The notes under the pieces were generated by a model. It did no database searches. It saw only the letters and a program-made list of their open reading frames with translations, and was not told where the DNA came from. This document shows positions 40,655-50,397 of a stretch of 64,000 bases of DNA, piece after piece. Source of the stretch: Limnohabitans sp. MMS-10A-178 (lineage in GTDB: Bacteria; Pseudomonadota; Gammaproteobacteria; Burkholderiales; Burkholderiaceae_C). The position numbers were made by a program, and so were the translations under genes. The DNA lies in the NCBI RefSeq assembly GCF_003063375.1, contig NZ_NERY01000001.1:1-64000 (forward strand), written 5' to 3'. How positions within the stretch are numbered: position 1 is the stretch's first letter; each line of letters starts with the position of its first letter.

Positions 40655-42739
40655 TTACGCAAGCTTCAGCAACTCTGCTCCCTCTGCAATTTGATCTCCT
40701 GGCGCGTACAACAACTCAGACACTTGGCCATCCTTGGGCGCGGTAATGGTGTGCTCCATTTTCATGGCTTCCATCACAGCCAATGTTTGTCCCGCCTTCA
40801 CTTTGTCGCCCACCTTCACAGCAAAAGACACCACCTTGCCCGGCATGGGGGCTGCGAGACCGCCCTTGTCATCTTGCGCGCCTTCGGCATGTGCCAAGGG
40901 GTGAATGATGCGAATGCGCGTGGCGCCCGCTTGGGTAAACACATGGGCCAACTCGGATGGCTGGCCGGGCTTGCCATCTTGCAACACCACCTCGCTGGTG
41001 ACGCGTTGGCCTTGCCATGTCACGTTCAGCACATTGGCCAATGCAGCGTTCAAAGCGTGATGCCCAGCACCTTGAGCCACCGTGAATGAAAAATGGTCGT
41101 GCTCGCCTTGCGCGCCCGGACCTGCAGCATCGCCCCATGTCAATTGCATGGCGCCGTCGTGCCCGTAATGCAACCATGCGGTGTGTGTGTTGCCTGCAAA
41201 CTCAACAGGGAACCTGCGGCTGGTTTCGGCGTGCGTTTGCCATGCATCGCTTTTGCTGAACGGGTCATTGCCTTGCTTTGAATTTTCTTGATGCAAGGTG
41301 TGCGCCACCACAGCAGCGGCCGCCACATTCAAGCCCACGCGCTCTTGCTCAAACAAAACCTTGGCTTCGCGCGGAATGAGCGCAGTGTCCAAACGCGCTT
41401 CGGCAAACGAAGGACTGTGCACAACATGACGCAAAAATTGCACATTGGTCGACAAGCCCACCACTTGCGTTTGTGCCAAGGCTTGATCGAGCAAGGCCAA
41501 GGCTTGCTCGCGTGTGTCGCCGTGCACAATGAGTTTGGCCACCATGGAGTCGTAGTAAGGGCTAATGGTGTCGCCTTGTCGCACGCCATCGTCAAAACGC
41601 ACCGTGCCGCGTTCAAAGGCAGTGTGGGCAGGCTTTTTATAAACCTGTAAATGACCAGTAGCAGGCAAGAAATTGTTGTCGGGGGTTTCAGCGCAAATGC
41701 GCGCTTCAATGGCATGGCCTGTGAGCTTGATTTGGTCTTGCTTGAGGGGCAACGGCTCACCGCTGGCCACGCGCAATTGCCACTCCACCAAGTCTAAGCC
41801 TGTAACGGCTTCAGTGACGGGATGCTCAACTTGCAAGCGGGTGTTCATCTCCATGAAGAAGAAGTTCATGTCGACTTGGCCTGTCGATTTGTTGTCGCGT
41901 TGCTCCACAATAAATTCAACGGTGCCAGCGCCCACATAATTCACGGCGCGTGCAGCGGCTACTGCGGCTTCGCCCATTTGTTTTCTGAACGCTTCGGTCA
42001 TGCCAGGAGCAGGCGCTTCTTCCAACACTTTTTGGTGACGGCGCTGCACCGAGCAATCGCGCTCCATGAGGTACACGCAGTTGCCTTGCGTGTCGCCAAA
42101 CACTTGAATTTCAATGTGGCGTGGGCGCTGCACATATTTTTCTATCAGCACCGCTTGGTCGCCAAAACTGTTTTGCGCTTCGCGTTGGCAAGAGGCCAAA
42201 GCTTCTGCAAAGTCTTCAGATTTTTCCACCGCTCGCATGCCTTTGCCACCACCGCCTGCGCTGGCTTTGATGAGCACAGGGTAGCCAATGCGATCGGCTT
42301 CACGCTTTAGCATGTCTGGGTTTTGATCTGAGCCGTGATAGCCCGGCACCAGCGGCACGCCCGCTTTTTCCATGAGTTGCTTCGACTCTGCTTTCAAGCC
42401 CATGGCTTGAATGGCCGATGCGGGCGGGCCAATGAACACCACGCCAGCTTTGGCACAAGCATCGGCAAAGGCTTCGTTCTCGCTTAAGAAACCATAGCCT
42501 GGGTGAATGGCTTGTGCGCCTGTGGCCTTGGCCGCTTCAATGATGGTTTCCCAGCGCAGGTAGCTGTCTTTGGGAGCGGAGCCGCCCACATGAATGGCTT
42601 GGTCGCAAGCGGCTACGTGTTTGGCGTTGGCGTCTGCATCGGAATACACCGCCACAGTTTGAATGCCCATGCGCTTGGCAGTGGCCGCCACTCGGCATGC
42701 AATTTCGCCGCGGTTGGCAATGAGGATTTTTTTGAACAT
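40655..42739 (-). CDS. liuD: 3-methylcrotonyl-CoA carboxylase, biotin-containing alpha subunit
   Basis: A 694-residue biotin carboxylase plus carrier protein. The start FKKILIANRGEIACRV, an ATP-grasp with GGGGKGMRAV near residue 165, and MNTRLQVEHPVTE near 290 form the carboxylase; LAVMEAMKMEHTITAP near the C-terminus carries the biotinylated lysine. With the beta subunit encoded at 44750 it makes 3-methylglutaconyl-CoA from methylcrotonyl-CoA, ATP and bicarbonate. The start is at 42739, 14 bases from the hydratase stop. Confidence 0.92.
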   Translation of the reverse strand: MFKKILIANRGEIACRVAATAKRMGIQTVAVYSDADANAKHVAACDQAIHVGGSAPKDSYLRWETIIEAAKATGAQAIHPGYGFLSENEAFADACAKAGVVFIGPPASAIQAMGLKAESKQLMEKAGVPLVPGYHGSDQNPDMLKREADRIGYPVLIKASAGGGGKGMRAVEKSEDFAEALASCQREAQNSFGDQAVLIEKYVQRPRHIEIQVFGDTQGNCVYLMERDCSVQRRHQKVLEEAPAPGMTEAFRKQMGEAAVAAARAVNYVGAGTVEFIVEQRDNKSTGQVDMNFFFMEMNTRLQVEHPVTEAVTGLDLVEWQLRVASGEPLPLKQDQIKLTGHAIEARICAETPDNNFLPATGHLQVYKKPAHTAFERGTVRFDDGVRQGDTISPYYDSMVAKLIVHGDTREQALALLDQALAQTQVVGLSTNVQFLRHVVHSPSFAEARLDTALIPREAKVLFEQERVGLNVAAAAVVAHTLHQENSKQGNDPFSKSDAWQTHAETSRRFPVEFAGNTHTAWLHYGHDGAMQLTWGDAAGPGAQGEHDHFSFTVAQGAGHHALNAALANVLNVTWQGQRVTSEVVLQDGKPGQPSELAHVFTQAGATRIRIIHPLAHAEGAQDDKGGLAAPMPGKVVSFAVKVGDKVKAGQTLAVMEAMKMEHTITAPKDGQVSELLYAPGDQIAEGAELLKLA

Positions 42740-42753
42740 GATCGGCCTGATTG

Positions 42754-43551
42754 TTAGGAGGTGGTCCACTGCGCGGGGCGTTTTTGCAAGAAAGACTGCA
42801 GGCCTTCTTTGCCTTCATCGCTGGCACGGATGTCTGCAATGCGGCGGGCGGTTTCTGCACGCAGTGCTTCATTGATGGGTTGGTTGGCTACGTCTTGCAC
42901 CAAGCGTTTGCAGGCCCGCAAAGCTTGTGGGCCGTTACCGCACAAGGTGGCAACTATTTCAGCTACTTTGCTGTCGAGTGTTTCGGTTGTGCACAGCTCA
43001 TGCACCATGCCCATGGCGTGCGCTTGCTCAGCCGAGAATCTTTCTGCCGTCACCATGTAGCGCTTGGCAGCTTGCGTGCCCATGGCGCGCACCACGTAAG
43101 GGCTGATGGTGCCGGGGAGCAAACCCAAGCGCGCTTCAGACAAACAGAAGGTGACGTTGTTGGAAGCAATGAGCACATCGCACACCGATGCCAAGCCCAT
43201 GCCACCCGCATAGCAGTCGCCTTGCAAACGGCCCACGATGGGCACAGGGCATTGGTCCAAGGTCCAGAGCATGTCGGCCAGCTTTTGCGCATCGGCAAAG
43301 TTTTCGTCCCAACTGTAGCCCGACATAGCGCGCATCCAATTTAAATCTGCGCCTGCGCAAAAGGCTTTGCCATGGGCGCCCAATACGATGGCGCGCAATT
43401 CATTGACTTGGCCCAATTGACTAAAGGCTTCTGTGAGCTCGGCAATGACGTCATCGTTGAAGGCGTTGCGCACATCGGGTCGGTTAAGCCACACCTCGGC
43501 CACCCACTTGGAGGGGCGGCGAATGTCCAGTGTTTTTTCGGCAGCGGTCAT
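42754..43551 (-). CDS. liuC: Methylglutaconyl-CoA hydratase (enoyl-CoA hydratase family)
   Basis: A 265-residue crotonase-fold protein: LNRPDVRNAFNDDVI near the start, AHGKAFCAGADLNWMRAM (oxyanion-hole loop) and ARLGLLPGTISPYVVRAMG, in which the second catalytic Glu position can be sought. It hydrates 3-methylglutaconyl-CoA to HMG-CoA. Its place directly upstream of the carboxylase alpha gene supports the assignment over other crotonases. Confidence 0.88.
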   Translation of the reverse strand: MTAAEKTLDIRRPSKWVAEVWLNRPDVRNAFNDDVIAELTEAFSQLGQVNELRAIVLGAHGKAFCAGADLNWMRAMSGYSWDENFADAQKLADMLWTLDQCPVPIVGRLQGDCYAGGMGLASVCDVLIASNNVTFCLSEARLGLLPGTISPYVVRAMGTQAAKRYMVTAERFSAEQAHAMGMVHELCTTETLDSKVAEIVATLCGNGPQALRACKRLVQDVANQPINEALRAETARRIADIRASDEGKEGLQSFLQKRPAQWTTS

Positions 43552-43569
43552 AACGGATCTTTCTTTGAA

Positions 43570-44715
43570 TCAGTAACGCTTGGCCACTTCGTCGAGCATC
43601 ACTTCGGTGGCACCACCGCCAATGCCCAAAATGCGCGAGTCGCGCCACAAGCGTTCAATGGCGGTTTCGCGCATATAGCCCATGCCGCCATGAAACTGTT
43701 GGCAGGTTTGCACCACCTCATTCACCAGCTCGCCAGTGAGTGCTTTGAGCATGGACACTTCTTGCACGATGTCTTTTTCTTGCGTGACGCTCCACGCGCA
43801 GTGGTACATAAACTGCCTGGCCGCGCGAGTTTTGGCATCCAACATGGCCAAGCGTTGGCGGATCACTTGCTTGTCCCACAAGGTGCCGCCAAACGCAGGG
43901 CGTTGGCGCACGTAATCTAAGGTGAGTTCCAAAGCACGCGTGCAGTGGCCAATGGCCATAGCGCCCAAGGCAATGCGCTCGGTCTGAAAGTTTTTCATCA
44001 CCGAGTAAAAGCCTTTGTTCTCTTCGCCCAACAAGTGATGCGCAGGAATGCGCACGTTGTCGAGCACCAACTCGGCTGTGTCGGACGACAACCAACCTGT
44101 TTTCTTAAGGGCACGGCCCACACTGAAACCAGGCGTGCCTTTTTCAACAATGAACATCGACATGGCATGGCGCGCATCACCCGTTTTGGCGGCAATGAAA
44201 TACAAATCGGCGTGTACGCCATTGGTAATAAACATCTTGGTGCCATTGAGCACCCAGTGATCGCCATCTCGCTTGGCGGTGGTGCGAATGCCCGCCACGT
44301 CGGAGCCTGCGCCGGGCTCTGACACACCCACCGCCGTAATGCACTCACCCGAAGTGATGCGCGACATGTACTTGGCTTTTTGCGCCGCGGTGCCGGCATG
44401 GTGCAAGTGCGGGCTGGCCATGTCGGTGTGCACCAGCACGGTAATGATGAAGCCGGCAAAGGTAGATTGCGACAGGGCTTCGGCAAACACCAAGTTGGCC
44501 ATGGCATCGGCACCGCCGCCGCCCAACTCGGGGTCGTACATCAAGCCGAGCAAACCGGCATCACCCATTTTTCGGAGTACTTCGCGCGGCACTTTGCCGT
44601 CTTGCTCCCATGCCTCGGCAAAGGGCTCTACTTCGCGTGCAATGAACTTGGCCACCTGATCGCGCAGCAGGGTGTGCTCGGGGGTGGTGTAGATGTTGTC
44701 AAAGGTGTAGGTCAT
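43570..44715 (-). CDS. Acyl-CoA dehydrogenase (long-chain/isovaleryl-type active site)
   Basis: A 381-residue flavoprotein: [20 protein letters not shown] near residue 130 and FHGGMGYMRETAIERLWRD near 345 are family motifs. The usual C-terminal catalytic Glu (YEGT) is absent: the spot reads GIGGGATEV. Instead NFQTERIALGAMAIG offers a Glu near residue 246, in the place used by isovaleryl- and long-chain enzymes. In this cluster a branched- or other short-chain acyl-CoA is a likely substrate. Confidence 0.87.
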   Translation of the reverse strand: MTYTFDNIYTTPEHTLLRDQVAKFIAREVEPFAEAWEQDGKVPREVLRKMGDAGLLGLMYDPELGGGGADAMANLVFAEALSQSTFAGFIITVLVHTDMASPHLHHAGTAAQKAKYMSRITSGECITAVGVSEPGAGSDVAGIRTTAKRDGDHWVLNGTKMFITNGVHADLYFIAAKTGDARHAMSMFIVEKGTPGFSVGRALKKTGWLSSDTAELVLDNVRIPAHHLLGEENKGFYSVMKNFQTERIALGAMAIGHCTRALELTLDYVRQRPAFGGTLWDKQVIRQRLAMLDAKTRAARQFMYHCAWSVTQEKDIVQEVSMLKALTGELVNEVVQTCQQFHGGMGYMRETAIERLWRDSRILGIGGGATEVMLDEVAKRY

Positions 44716-44749
44716 GCTTTGCTTTCTAAGTGCTGTGCTGACTAAAACA

Positions 44750-46372
44750 TCACATGCGGAAAATGCCGAACTTGGTGTCTTCGATGGGCGCATTCAAAGA
44801 TGCCGACAAGCCGAGCGCCAACACACGGCGTGTATCGGCGGGATCAATCACACCGTCGTCCCACAAGCGCGCACTGGCGTAATAGGGGTGCGACTGATGC
44901 CCAAACTGTTCCAAGATAGGTTGCTTGAAAGAAGCTTCTTCTTCGGCACTCCAAGCACCACCGCGCGCTTCAATGCCATCGCGCTTCACGGTGGCCAACA
45001 CGCCGGCAGCTTGCTCGCCGCCCATCACGCAAATGCGCGCGTTGGGCCACATCCACAAAAAGCGCGGGCCAAAGGCGCGGCCACACATGCCGTAGTTGCC
45101 CGCACCAAAACTGCCGCCAATGATGATGGTGAACTTGGGCACCTTGGCTGTGGCCACAGCGGTAACCATCTTGGCGCCATTGCGTGCAATGCCTTCGCTT
45201 TCGTATTTGCGGCCCACCATGAAGCCGGTGATGTTTTGCAAAAACACCAAGGGTACTTTGCGTTGGCAGCACAGTTCAATGAAGTGCGCGCCCTTGAGCG
45301 CAGACTCTGAAAACAAAATGCCATTGTTGGCAATGATGCCCGCGGGCATGCCTTCAATGTGCGCAAAGCCGCACACCAAGGTGGGGCCAAAGCGCGCTTT
45401 GAATTCTGCAAACTCGCTGCCGTCCACAATGCGCGCAATGATTTCGCGCACGTCGTAGGGCTTGCGACTGTCGGCAGGAATAACACCATAAATTTCTTGG
45501 CTGTCGTACAAAGGTGCCACCGGTTCGCGCAGTTGCACGTCGATGTTTTTCTTTCTGTTGAGCGAGCCCACCGCTTGGCGCGCGAGCGCCAAAGCATGCG
45601 CATCGTTTTGCGCCAAGTGATCGGCCACGCCAGAGAGGCGCGTGTGCACATCGCCGCCGCCCAAGTCTTCGGCACTCACCACTTCGCCCGTGGCGGCTTT
45701 GACCAAAGGCGGGCCACCCAAAAAGATGGTGCCTTGGTTTTTCACAATGATGGTTTCGTCGCTCATGGCAGGCACATAAGCGCCACCCGCCGTGCAACTG
45801 CCCATGACCACCGCAATTTGCGGAATGCCCAAGGCACTCATATTGGCTTGGTTAAAAAAGATGCGGCCAAAGTGATCGCGGTCGGGAAACACATCGTCTT
45901 GGTTGGGCAAGTTGGCACCGCCCGAGTCGACCAAGTAAATGCAGGGTAAGTTGTTTTGCTGCGCCACTTCTTGCGCGCGCAAATGTTTCTTGACGGTCAT
46001 GGGGTAGTAGGTGCCGCCCTTCACGGTGGCGTCGTTGCACACAATCATGCAATCTACGCCATTGACGCGGCCAATGCCGGCAATCATGCCTGCGCAAGGT
46101 GCGTCTTCCATGCCTTCTTTGTTGAGGTACATGGCGTGTGCGGCCAAGGGTGCCAGTTCTAAGAACGGTGTGCCGGGGTCGAGCAACATTTGCACGCGCT
46201 CACGGGGAGGCAACTTGCCACGGGCAACGTGTTTGGCTCTGGCCTTTTCGCCACCGCCAGCAGCGGACTTTTTCAATTGCACGCGAAGGTCGTCCACGGC
46301 GGCCTGCAAGGCGGCGGCATTGGCCAAAAATTCTGCCGAACGGCTGTTGAGTTGGGTTTGAAGCACCGACAT
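44750..46372 (-). CDS. liuB: 3-methylcrotonyl-CoA carboxylase, carboxyltransferase beta subunit
   Basis: A 540-residue carboxyltransferase with two crotonase-like halves. Residues near 50 ([20 protein letters not shown]), the [16 protein letters not shown] loop near 205, and [20 protein letters not shown] near 425 are typical of acyl-CoA carboxylase beta subunits of methylcrotonyl type. It pairs with LiuD. The acyl-CoA dehydrogenase start lies 34 bases after its stop. Confidence 0.93.
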   Translation of the reverse strand: MSVLQTQLNSRSAEFLANAAALQAAVDDLRVQLKKSAAGGGEKARAKHVARGKLPPRERVQMLLDPGTPFLELAPLAAHAMYLNKEGMEDAPCAGMIAGIGRVNGVDCMIVCNDATVKGGTYYPMTVKKHLRAQEVAQQNNLPCIYLVDSGGANLPNQDDVFPDRDHFGRIFFNQANMSALGIPQIAVVMGSCTAGGAYVPAMSDETIIVKNQGTIFLGGPPLVKAATGEVVSAEDLGGGDVHTRLSGVADHLAQNDAHALALARQAVGSLNRKKNIDVQLREPVAPLYDSQEIYGVIPADSRKPYDVREIIARIVDGSEFAEFKARFGPTLVCGFAHIEGMPAGIIANNGILFSESALKGAHFIELCCQRKVPLVFLQNITGFMVGRKYESEGIARNGAKMVTAVATAKVPKFTIIIGGSFGAGNYGMCGRAFGPRFLWMWPNARICVMGGEQAAGVLATVKRDGIEARGGAWSAEEEASFKQPILEQFGHQSHPYYASARLWDDGVIDPADTRRVLALGLSASLNAPIEDTKFGIFRM

Positions 46373-46414
46373 GTTTGAAATCTCCTGATGTGCAAGGACC
46401 AGATTAGGCCTTGC

Positions 46415-47095
46415 CTAGCGTTCTTGAAACTGTGAAAAACCGCCGCGCCATAACTCTGGCAAAACACCCATGTGAGGGAACAATTTGGATGCGCCTGCTT
46501 CTAGCAACACAGGCGCCAAACTGTCGTCCGTGCACAAGGCCCATACGGTTGCGCCTGCCGCCACGCCGGCTTGAATGCCAGCCGTACTGTCTTCTATGAC
46601 CAAGCAATGGGCGGGGTCGCATTCGAGGTGCGCAGCCGCAGCCAAATAAACATCGGGCGCAGGCTTGGTGCGCGCCACTTCATGGCCACTGAAAATGCGC
46701 CCTTCAAAATGCGCCATGAGCTCGACATGCGACAACTGCATTTCTACTTTGAATCGGTCGGCACCTGAAGCGCAAGCAATGGCACCCTGAGTAAGTTCGT
46801 AAGCTGCAGCAACGGCTTGGTGCGCACCGGGCATTACTTGCAGACCGGCTTGAAGCGCATCGTTGCGGCGCAGCCTGAAAGCGTGCAGCCATTCTTCGGT
46901 CAAAGGCAGGCCCGTGCGTGCTTCAATTTCTGCTTTGTGATCTTTCACGGCTTTGCCCACAAAATAGCGAAAGCATTCTTCACTGGACATGGCCCAGCCA
47001 CGCTCTTCCAGCATGTCTCGCAACACGCCATTGGTAATCGGCTCGCTGTCGACCAGCACGCCATCGCAATCAAAGAGTACCGCTTGAAATTTCAT
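46415..47095 (-). CDS. HAD-superfamily hydrolase (beta-phosphoglucomutase-like)
   Basis: A 226-residue HAD protein: FDCDGVLVDSEPI near the N-terminus (motif I with both Asp), ACASGADRFKVE (motif II region), and KPAPDVYLAAAAHL then VIEDSTAGIQAGVAAG (motifs III and IV). These phosphatases act on sugar phosphates or other small metabolites. Its role beside the leucine genes is unclear. The ATG at 47095 is chosen; a hexanucleotide repeat lies upstream. Confidence 0.87.
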   Translation of the reverse strand: MKFQAVLFDCDGVLVDSEPITNGVLRDMLEERGWAMSSEECFRYFVGKAVKDHKAEIEARTGLPLTEEWLHAFRLRRNDALQAGLQVMPGAHQAVAAAYELTQGAIACASGADRFKVEMQLSHVELMAHFEGRIFSGHEVARTKPAPDVYLAAAAHLECDPAHCLVIEDSTAGIQAGVAAGATVWALCTDDSLAPVLLEAGASKLFPHMGVLPELWRGGFSQFQER

Positions 47096-47178
47096 GATGC
47101 CATGTTCACAGCGGTCGTATATTGCCACTGCCCTTCTTCACACACAAAAAGACTGCGCTCGTGCAAGCACAACGCTGA

Positions 47179-47220
47179 GGGCATGGGCATTAGCATGGGC
47201 ATGGGCATGGGCATGGGCAA
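47179..47220. repeat. Hexanucleotide tandem repeat GGGCAT x7
   Basis: Seven six-base units, the third and last changed by one or two bases, in the 142-base gap between an acyl-CoA dehydrogenase stop and the HAD gene start. The unit length is a multiple of three but the tract is not inside a supported gene. Confidence 0.9.
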
Positions 47221-47237
47221 ATTAAAGATCAAGAAGT

Positions 47238-48368
47238 TCAGGCCAGTGCCCGTTGAATAATAATTTTTTGCACGTCGCTGGTACCTTCATAAATTTGGCA
47301 CACGCGCACATCGCGGTAAATTCTTTCAACTGGGAAATCACTCACCACGCCATAACCACCCAGTGTTTGAATGGCAGCACTGCAAATTTTTTCAGCTGTT
47401 TCGCTGGCAAACAATTTGGCCATGGCGGCTTCTTTCAGGCAGGGCAAGTTGGCATCGCGCAAGCTGGCGGCGTGCCACATCAGTTGGCGTGCCGCCTCCA
47501 GTTGTGTAGCGCACTCTGCCAATCTAAAACCCACCGCTTGGTGATTGAAAATGGCAGTGCCAAAACTCTCGCGTTGCTTGGCATACTCAATGGCCACCTC
47601 TAGGGCGCTGCGTGCCATGCCAATGCTTTGTGCGGCAATGCCAATGCGACCGCCTTCCAGCGCAGACAAAGCAATCTTGTAGCCCTCTCCTTCTTGGCCA
47701 ATCAAATTTTCGACCGGCACTTCGCAGTTTTCAAAATTGATTTGCGCGGTGTCGCTGGAATGTTGGCCCAGCTTGTCTTCCAAACGTGCCACCACATAAC
47801 CCGGCGTGGTCGTGGGCACTATGAAAGCGCTCATGCCTTTTTTGCCTGCGCCTTTGTCGGTCACGGCAATCACAATGGCCACATCGCCGTGCTTGCCGCT
47901 GGTAATAAACTGCTTCACACCGTTAATCACATAGGCATCGCCTTTGCGTGTGGCGGTGGTGCGAAGTGCAGACGCATCAGACCCTACATGCGGCTCTGTT
48001 AAACAAAATGCGCCCAACAACTCGCCTTGTGCCAAACGCGTGAGCCATTTTTGTTGTTGCGCCGCATTGCCGTAGCGCAAGAGAATAGCGTTCACTGGGC
48101 AGTTGGTCACGCTGATGGTGGTGCTTACACCGCCATCGCCTGCCGCAATTTCTTCGAGCACCAAACCCAGCGTGAGGTAATCCAAATTGGCGCCACCCAA
48201 AGACTCGGGCACGCAGATGCCATAAGCACCCAAAGCGGCCAAGCCTTTGTGTGCCGCTTTTGGAAACTCATGCGACTTGTCCCACGCGGGGGCGTTGGGC
48301 CACAGCTCTTCTTTGGCAAAAGCGCGAACTGCATCGCGCACCATTTCTTGGTCTGGATTCAAAATCAT
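47238..48368 (-). CDS. Acyl-CoA dehydrogenase (short/medium-chain type active site)
   Basis: A 376-residue flavoprotein: CLTEPHVGSDASALRTTATR near 125 and GGYGVVSDFPVERIYRDVRV near 340, followed by QIYEGTSDVQKIII with the catalytic Glu in the standard short-chain position. The equivalent of the isovaleryl Glu is absent (EGGRIGIAAQSIG). Likely substrates are short acyl-CoAs such as butyryl- or 2-methylbutyryl-CoA. Confidence 0.88.
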   Translation of the reverse strand: MILNPDQEMVRDAVRAFAKEELWPNAPAWDKSHEFPKAAHKGLAALGAYGICVPESLGGANLDYLTLGLVLEEIAAGDGGVSTTISVTNCPVNAILLRYGNAAQQQKWLTRLAQGELLGAFCLTEPHVGSDASALRTTATRKGDAYVINGVKQFITSGKHGDVAIVIAVTDKGAGKKGMSAFIVPTTTPGYVVARLEDKLGQHSSDTAQINFENCEVPVENLIGQEGEGYKIALSALEGGRIGIAAQSIGMARSALEVAIEYAKQRESFGTAIFNHQAVGFRLAECATQLEAARQLMWHAASLRDANLPCLKEAAMAKLFASETAEKICSAAIQTLGGYGVVSDFPVERIYRDVRVCQIYEGTSDVQKIIIQRALA

Positions 48369-48395
48369 AAGACTCTTTCGTTGGGGCAGCTCAAC

Positions 48396-49076
48396 CTACC
48401 AAGGCAAAGTGCTGCCGTCGTAATTCAAAAATTGCCCTTGGACCGATGCACGTTTTTCCGCGCCACTCACGGCCTGCAACGTTGCACGCATGTGCGCAAC
48501 GCTTTTGTCTACCGTCAAAGGCGCGGCATCGCCGCCCATGTCGGTTTGCACCCAACCTGGACTGAGAGCTAAGCAAGTGACATTGGGAAAATCAAAAGGC
48601 GCTGTGCGCACCACCATGTTGAGCGCAGCCTTGCTTACTCGGTACAAAGCGGCATTGCCTGCATCGGTGAGTGCCAAACTGGACATGCGGCTACTGATAA
48701 ATGCAAAGGTGCCCTGAGCCTCTGCCACCCAAGGTGCCACTTGCGGCAGCGCCTGCATGGCACCCAACACATTGGCATGCATGAGTTCGTCAAACGCCTG
48801 TTGTGTGGGTGGGGTTTGGGGCGAGTTGCGGTCCATCACACCTGCCACATACAAAGCCAGATCAATTTTTTCGCCATCGAGGCGCCAAGACAAACCACTC
48901 ACACTGCTGGGCTGGGCCACATCCAACTTAAAGGCTTCAGCGCCAACAGCTTGTAACTTGGCGCAGCCTTCATCGTCGCGCGCGGTGGCCAGCACACGCC
49001 AGCCCTCTTGCACATATTGGCGCGCAAACTCAAAGCCAATACCGCGAGAGGCGCCCAAAATCAAAACGGTGTTCAT
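48396..49076 (-). CDS. SDR-family oxidoreductase
   Basis: A 226-residue classical short-chain dehydrogenase: VLILGASRGIGFEFAR near the start binds NAD(P), ALYVAGVMDRN is the NNAG-like motif, and ISSRMSSLALTDAGNAALYRVSKAAL holds the Ser-Tyr-Lys set. The ATG at 49076 is preferred. A GTG at 49112 is in frame and would add 12 residues made of a SNV repeat from the nine-base tandem tract. Substrate unknown. Confidence 0.85.
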   Translation of the reverse strand: MNTVLILGASRGIGFEFARQYVQEGWRVLATARDDEGCAKLQAVGAEAFKLDVAQPSSVSGLSWRLDGEKIDLALYVAGVMDRNSPQTPPTQQAFDELMHANVLGAMQALPQVAPWVAEAQGTFAFISSRMSSLALTDAGNAALYRVSKAALNMVVRTAPFDFPNVTCLALSPGWVQTDMGGDAAPLTVDKSVAHMRATLQAVSGAEKRASVQGQFLNYDGSTLPW

Positions 49077-49079
49077 GGT

Positions 49080-49124
49080 GCTTATGTTGCTCACGTTGCT
49101 CACGTTGCTCACGTTGCTTATGCT
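49080..49124. repeat. Nine-base tandem repeat upstream of the SDR gene
   Basis: Five units of GCTCACGTT (plus strand), three of them perfect and the outer two changed, immediately before the preferred SDR start codon. If the in-frame upstream GTG is used, each unit would add Ser-Asn-Val to the N-terminus. Confidence 0.88.
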
Positions 49125-49132
49125 GTTTCAGC

Positions 49133-50335
49133 TTACACAATTTCCAATGCCACAGCGGTGCCTTCACCGCCGCCAATGCACAAAGTGGCCAAACCTTTTT
49201 TCAGGCCACGTGCTTTGAGCGCATGAATGAGCGTGACCATGATGCGCGCGCCCGATGCGCCAATGGGGTGGCCCAATGCGCAAGCACCGCCGTTCACATT
49301 GACTTTGTCGTGAGGCACATTGAGCTCTTTCATGAGGGCCATGGGCACCACGGCAAAAGCTTCGTTCACTTCCCACAAGTCGACATCGCTTACTTGCCAG
49401 CCCGCTTTGGCCAAGGCTTTTTGGGTGGCACCTACCGGCGCTGTAGAGAACCACTCGGGCTCTTGCGCGTGTGTGGCGTGGCTCACAATGCGGGCCAATG
49501 GTTTGCATCCCAGTTTGTCGGCTGTGCTTTGGCGCATCATGACCAAGGCCGCAGCACCGTCGTTGATGGAAGAACTAGAGGCCGCCGTAATGGTGCCGTC
49601 TTTTTTAAACGCAGGCTTCAAGCTGGTCACTTTGTCTAACTTCACTTTGCCTGGACCTTCGTCCACTGACACCACGGTTTCGCCTGCGCGTGTTTTAACC
49701 GTGACAGGTATGATCTCTGCTTGAAACGCGCCCGATGCAGTGGCGACTTTGGCTCGCTCTACGCTGGCGATGGCAAAGGCATCTTGCTCTGCACGTGTGA
49801 AGCTGTACTTGGCAGCGCAGTCTTCACCAAAGGTGCCCATAGAGCGGCCTGCTTCGTAAGCATCTTCCAAACCATCGAGCATCATGTGATCGTAAATTTT
49901 GTCGTGGCCCATGCGATAGCCGCCGCGGCCTTTGAGCATGAGGTAAGGCGCGTTGGTCATGCTTTCCATGCCGCCTGCCACCAACACATCGTGCGTGCCT
50001 GCCACCAACATGTCGTGGGCAAACATGGCTGCGCGCATGCCCGAGCCACACATCTTAGACAACGTCACTGCGCCAGCACTTTTGGGCAAGCCGCCCTTGA
50101 AGCCAGCCTGGCGCGCAGGCGCTTGGCCTTGGCCAGCCATCAGGCAATTGCCAAACAACACTTCGGTGACATGCTCAGCGGTAAATTGAGAGCCATGGGC
50201 TGCGCGTTCAACCGCCGCCTTGATGGCAGCACCGCCCAAGTCGTGTGCAGACAAGGAAGCGAAGTCGCCTTGAAAGCTGCCCATGGGTGTGCGTGCTGCG
50301 CTGACAATCACTACGGGATCATGCAATGTGCTCAT
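49133..50335 (-). CDS. Acetyl-CoA C-acyltransferase (thiolase)
   Basis: A 400-residue thiolase. LSKMCGSGMRAAMFAHD near residue 95 holds the acylated cysteine; VNEAFAVVPMALMKEL near 320 and CALGHPIGASGARI near 355 supply the histidine sites, with the catalytic CIGGGEGTAVALE at the end. It may split acetoacetyl-CoA formed after the HMG-CoA lyase step, or serve other beta-oxidation. Confidence 0.92.
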   Translation of the reverse strand: MSTLHDPVVIVSAARTPMGSFQGDFASLSAHDLGGAAIKAAVERAAHGSQFTAEHVTEVLFGNCLMAGQGQAPARQAGFKGGLPKSAGAVTLSKMCGSGMRAAMFAHDMLVAGTHDVLVAGGMESMTNAPYLMLKGRGGYRMGHDKIYDHMMLDGLEDAYEAGRSMGTFGEDCAAKYSFTRAEQDAFAIASVERAKVATASGAFQAEIIPVTVKTRAGETVVSVDEGPGKVKLDKVTSLKPAFKKDGTITAASSSSINDGAAALVMMRQSTADKLGCKPLARIVSHATHAQEPEWFSTAPVGATQKALAKAGWQVSDVDLWEVNEAFAVVPMALMKELNVPHDKVNVNGGACALGHPIGASGARIMVTLIHALKARGLKKGLATLCIGGGEGTAVALEIV

Positions 50336-50397
50336 TTGAAATACTCCTGAATATTTAAAAATTTATCTAAAAAACTTGTTTAAAAATTTTGTTTGAT

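Noticed and set aside
46817..47260. Plus-strand 147-codon frame containing MGMGMG repeats
   Set aside because: It is antisense to the HAD gene and the Met-Gly run only reflects the GGGCAT tract.
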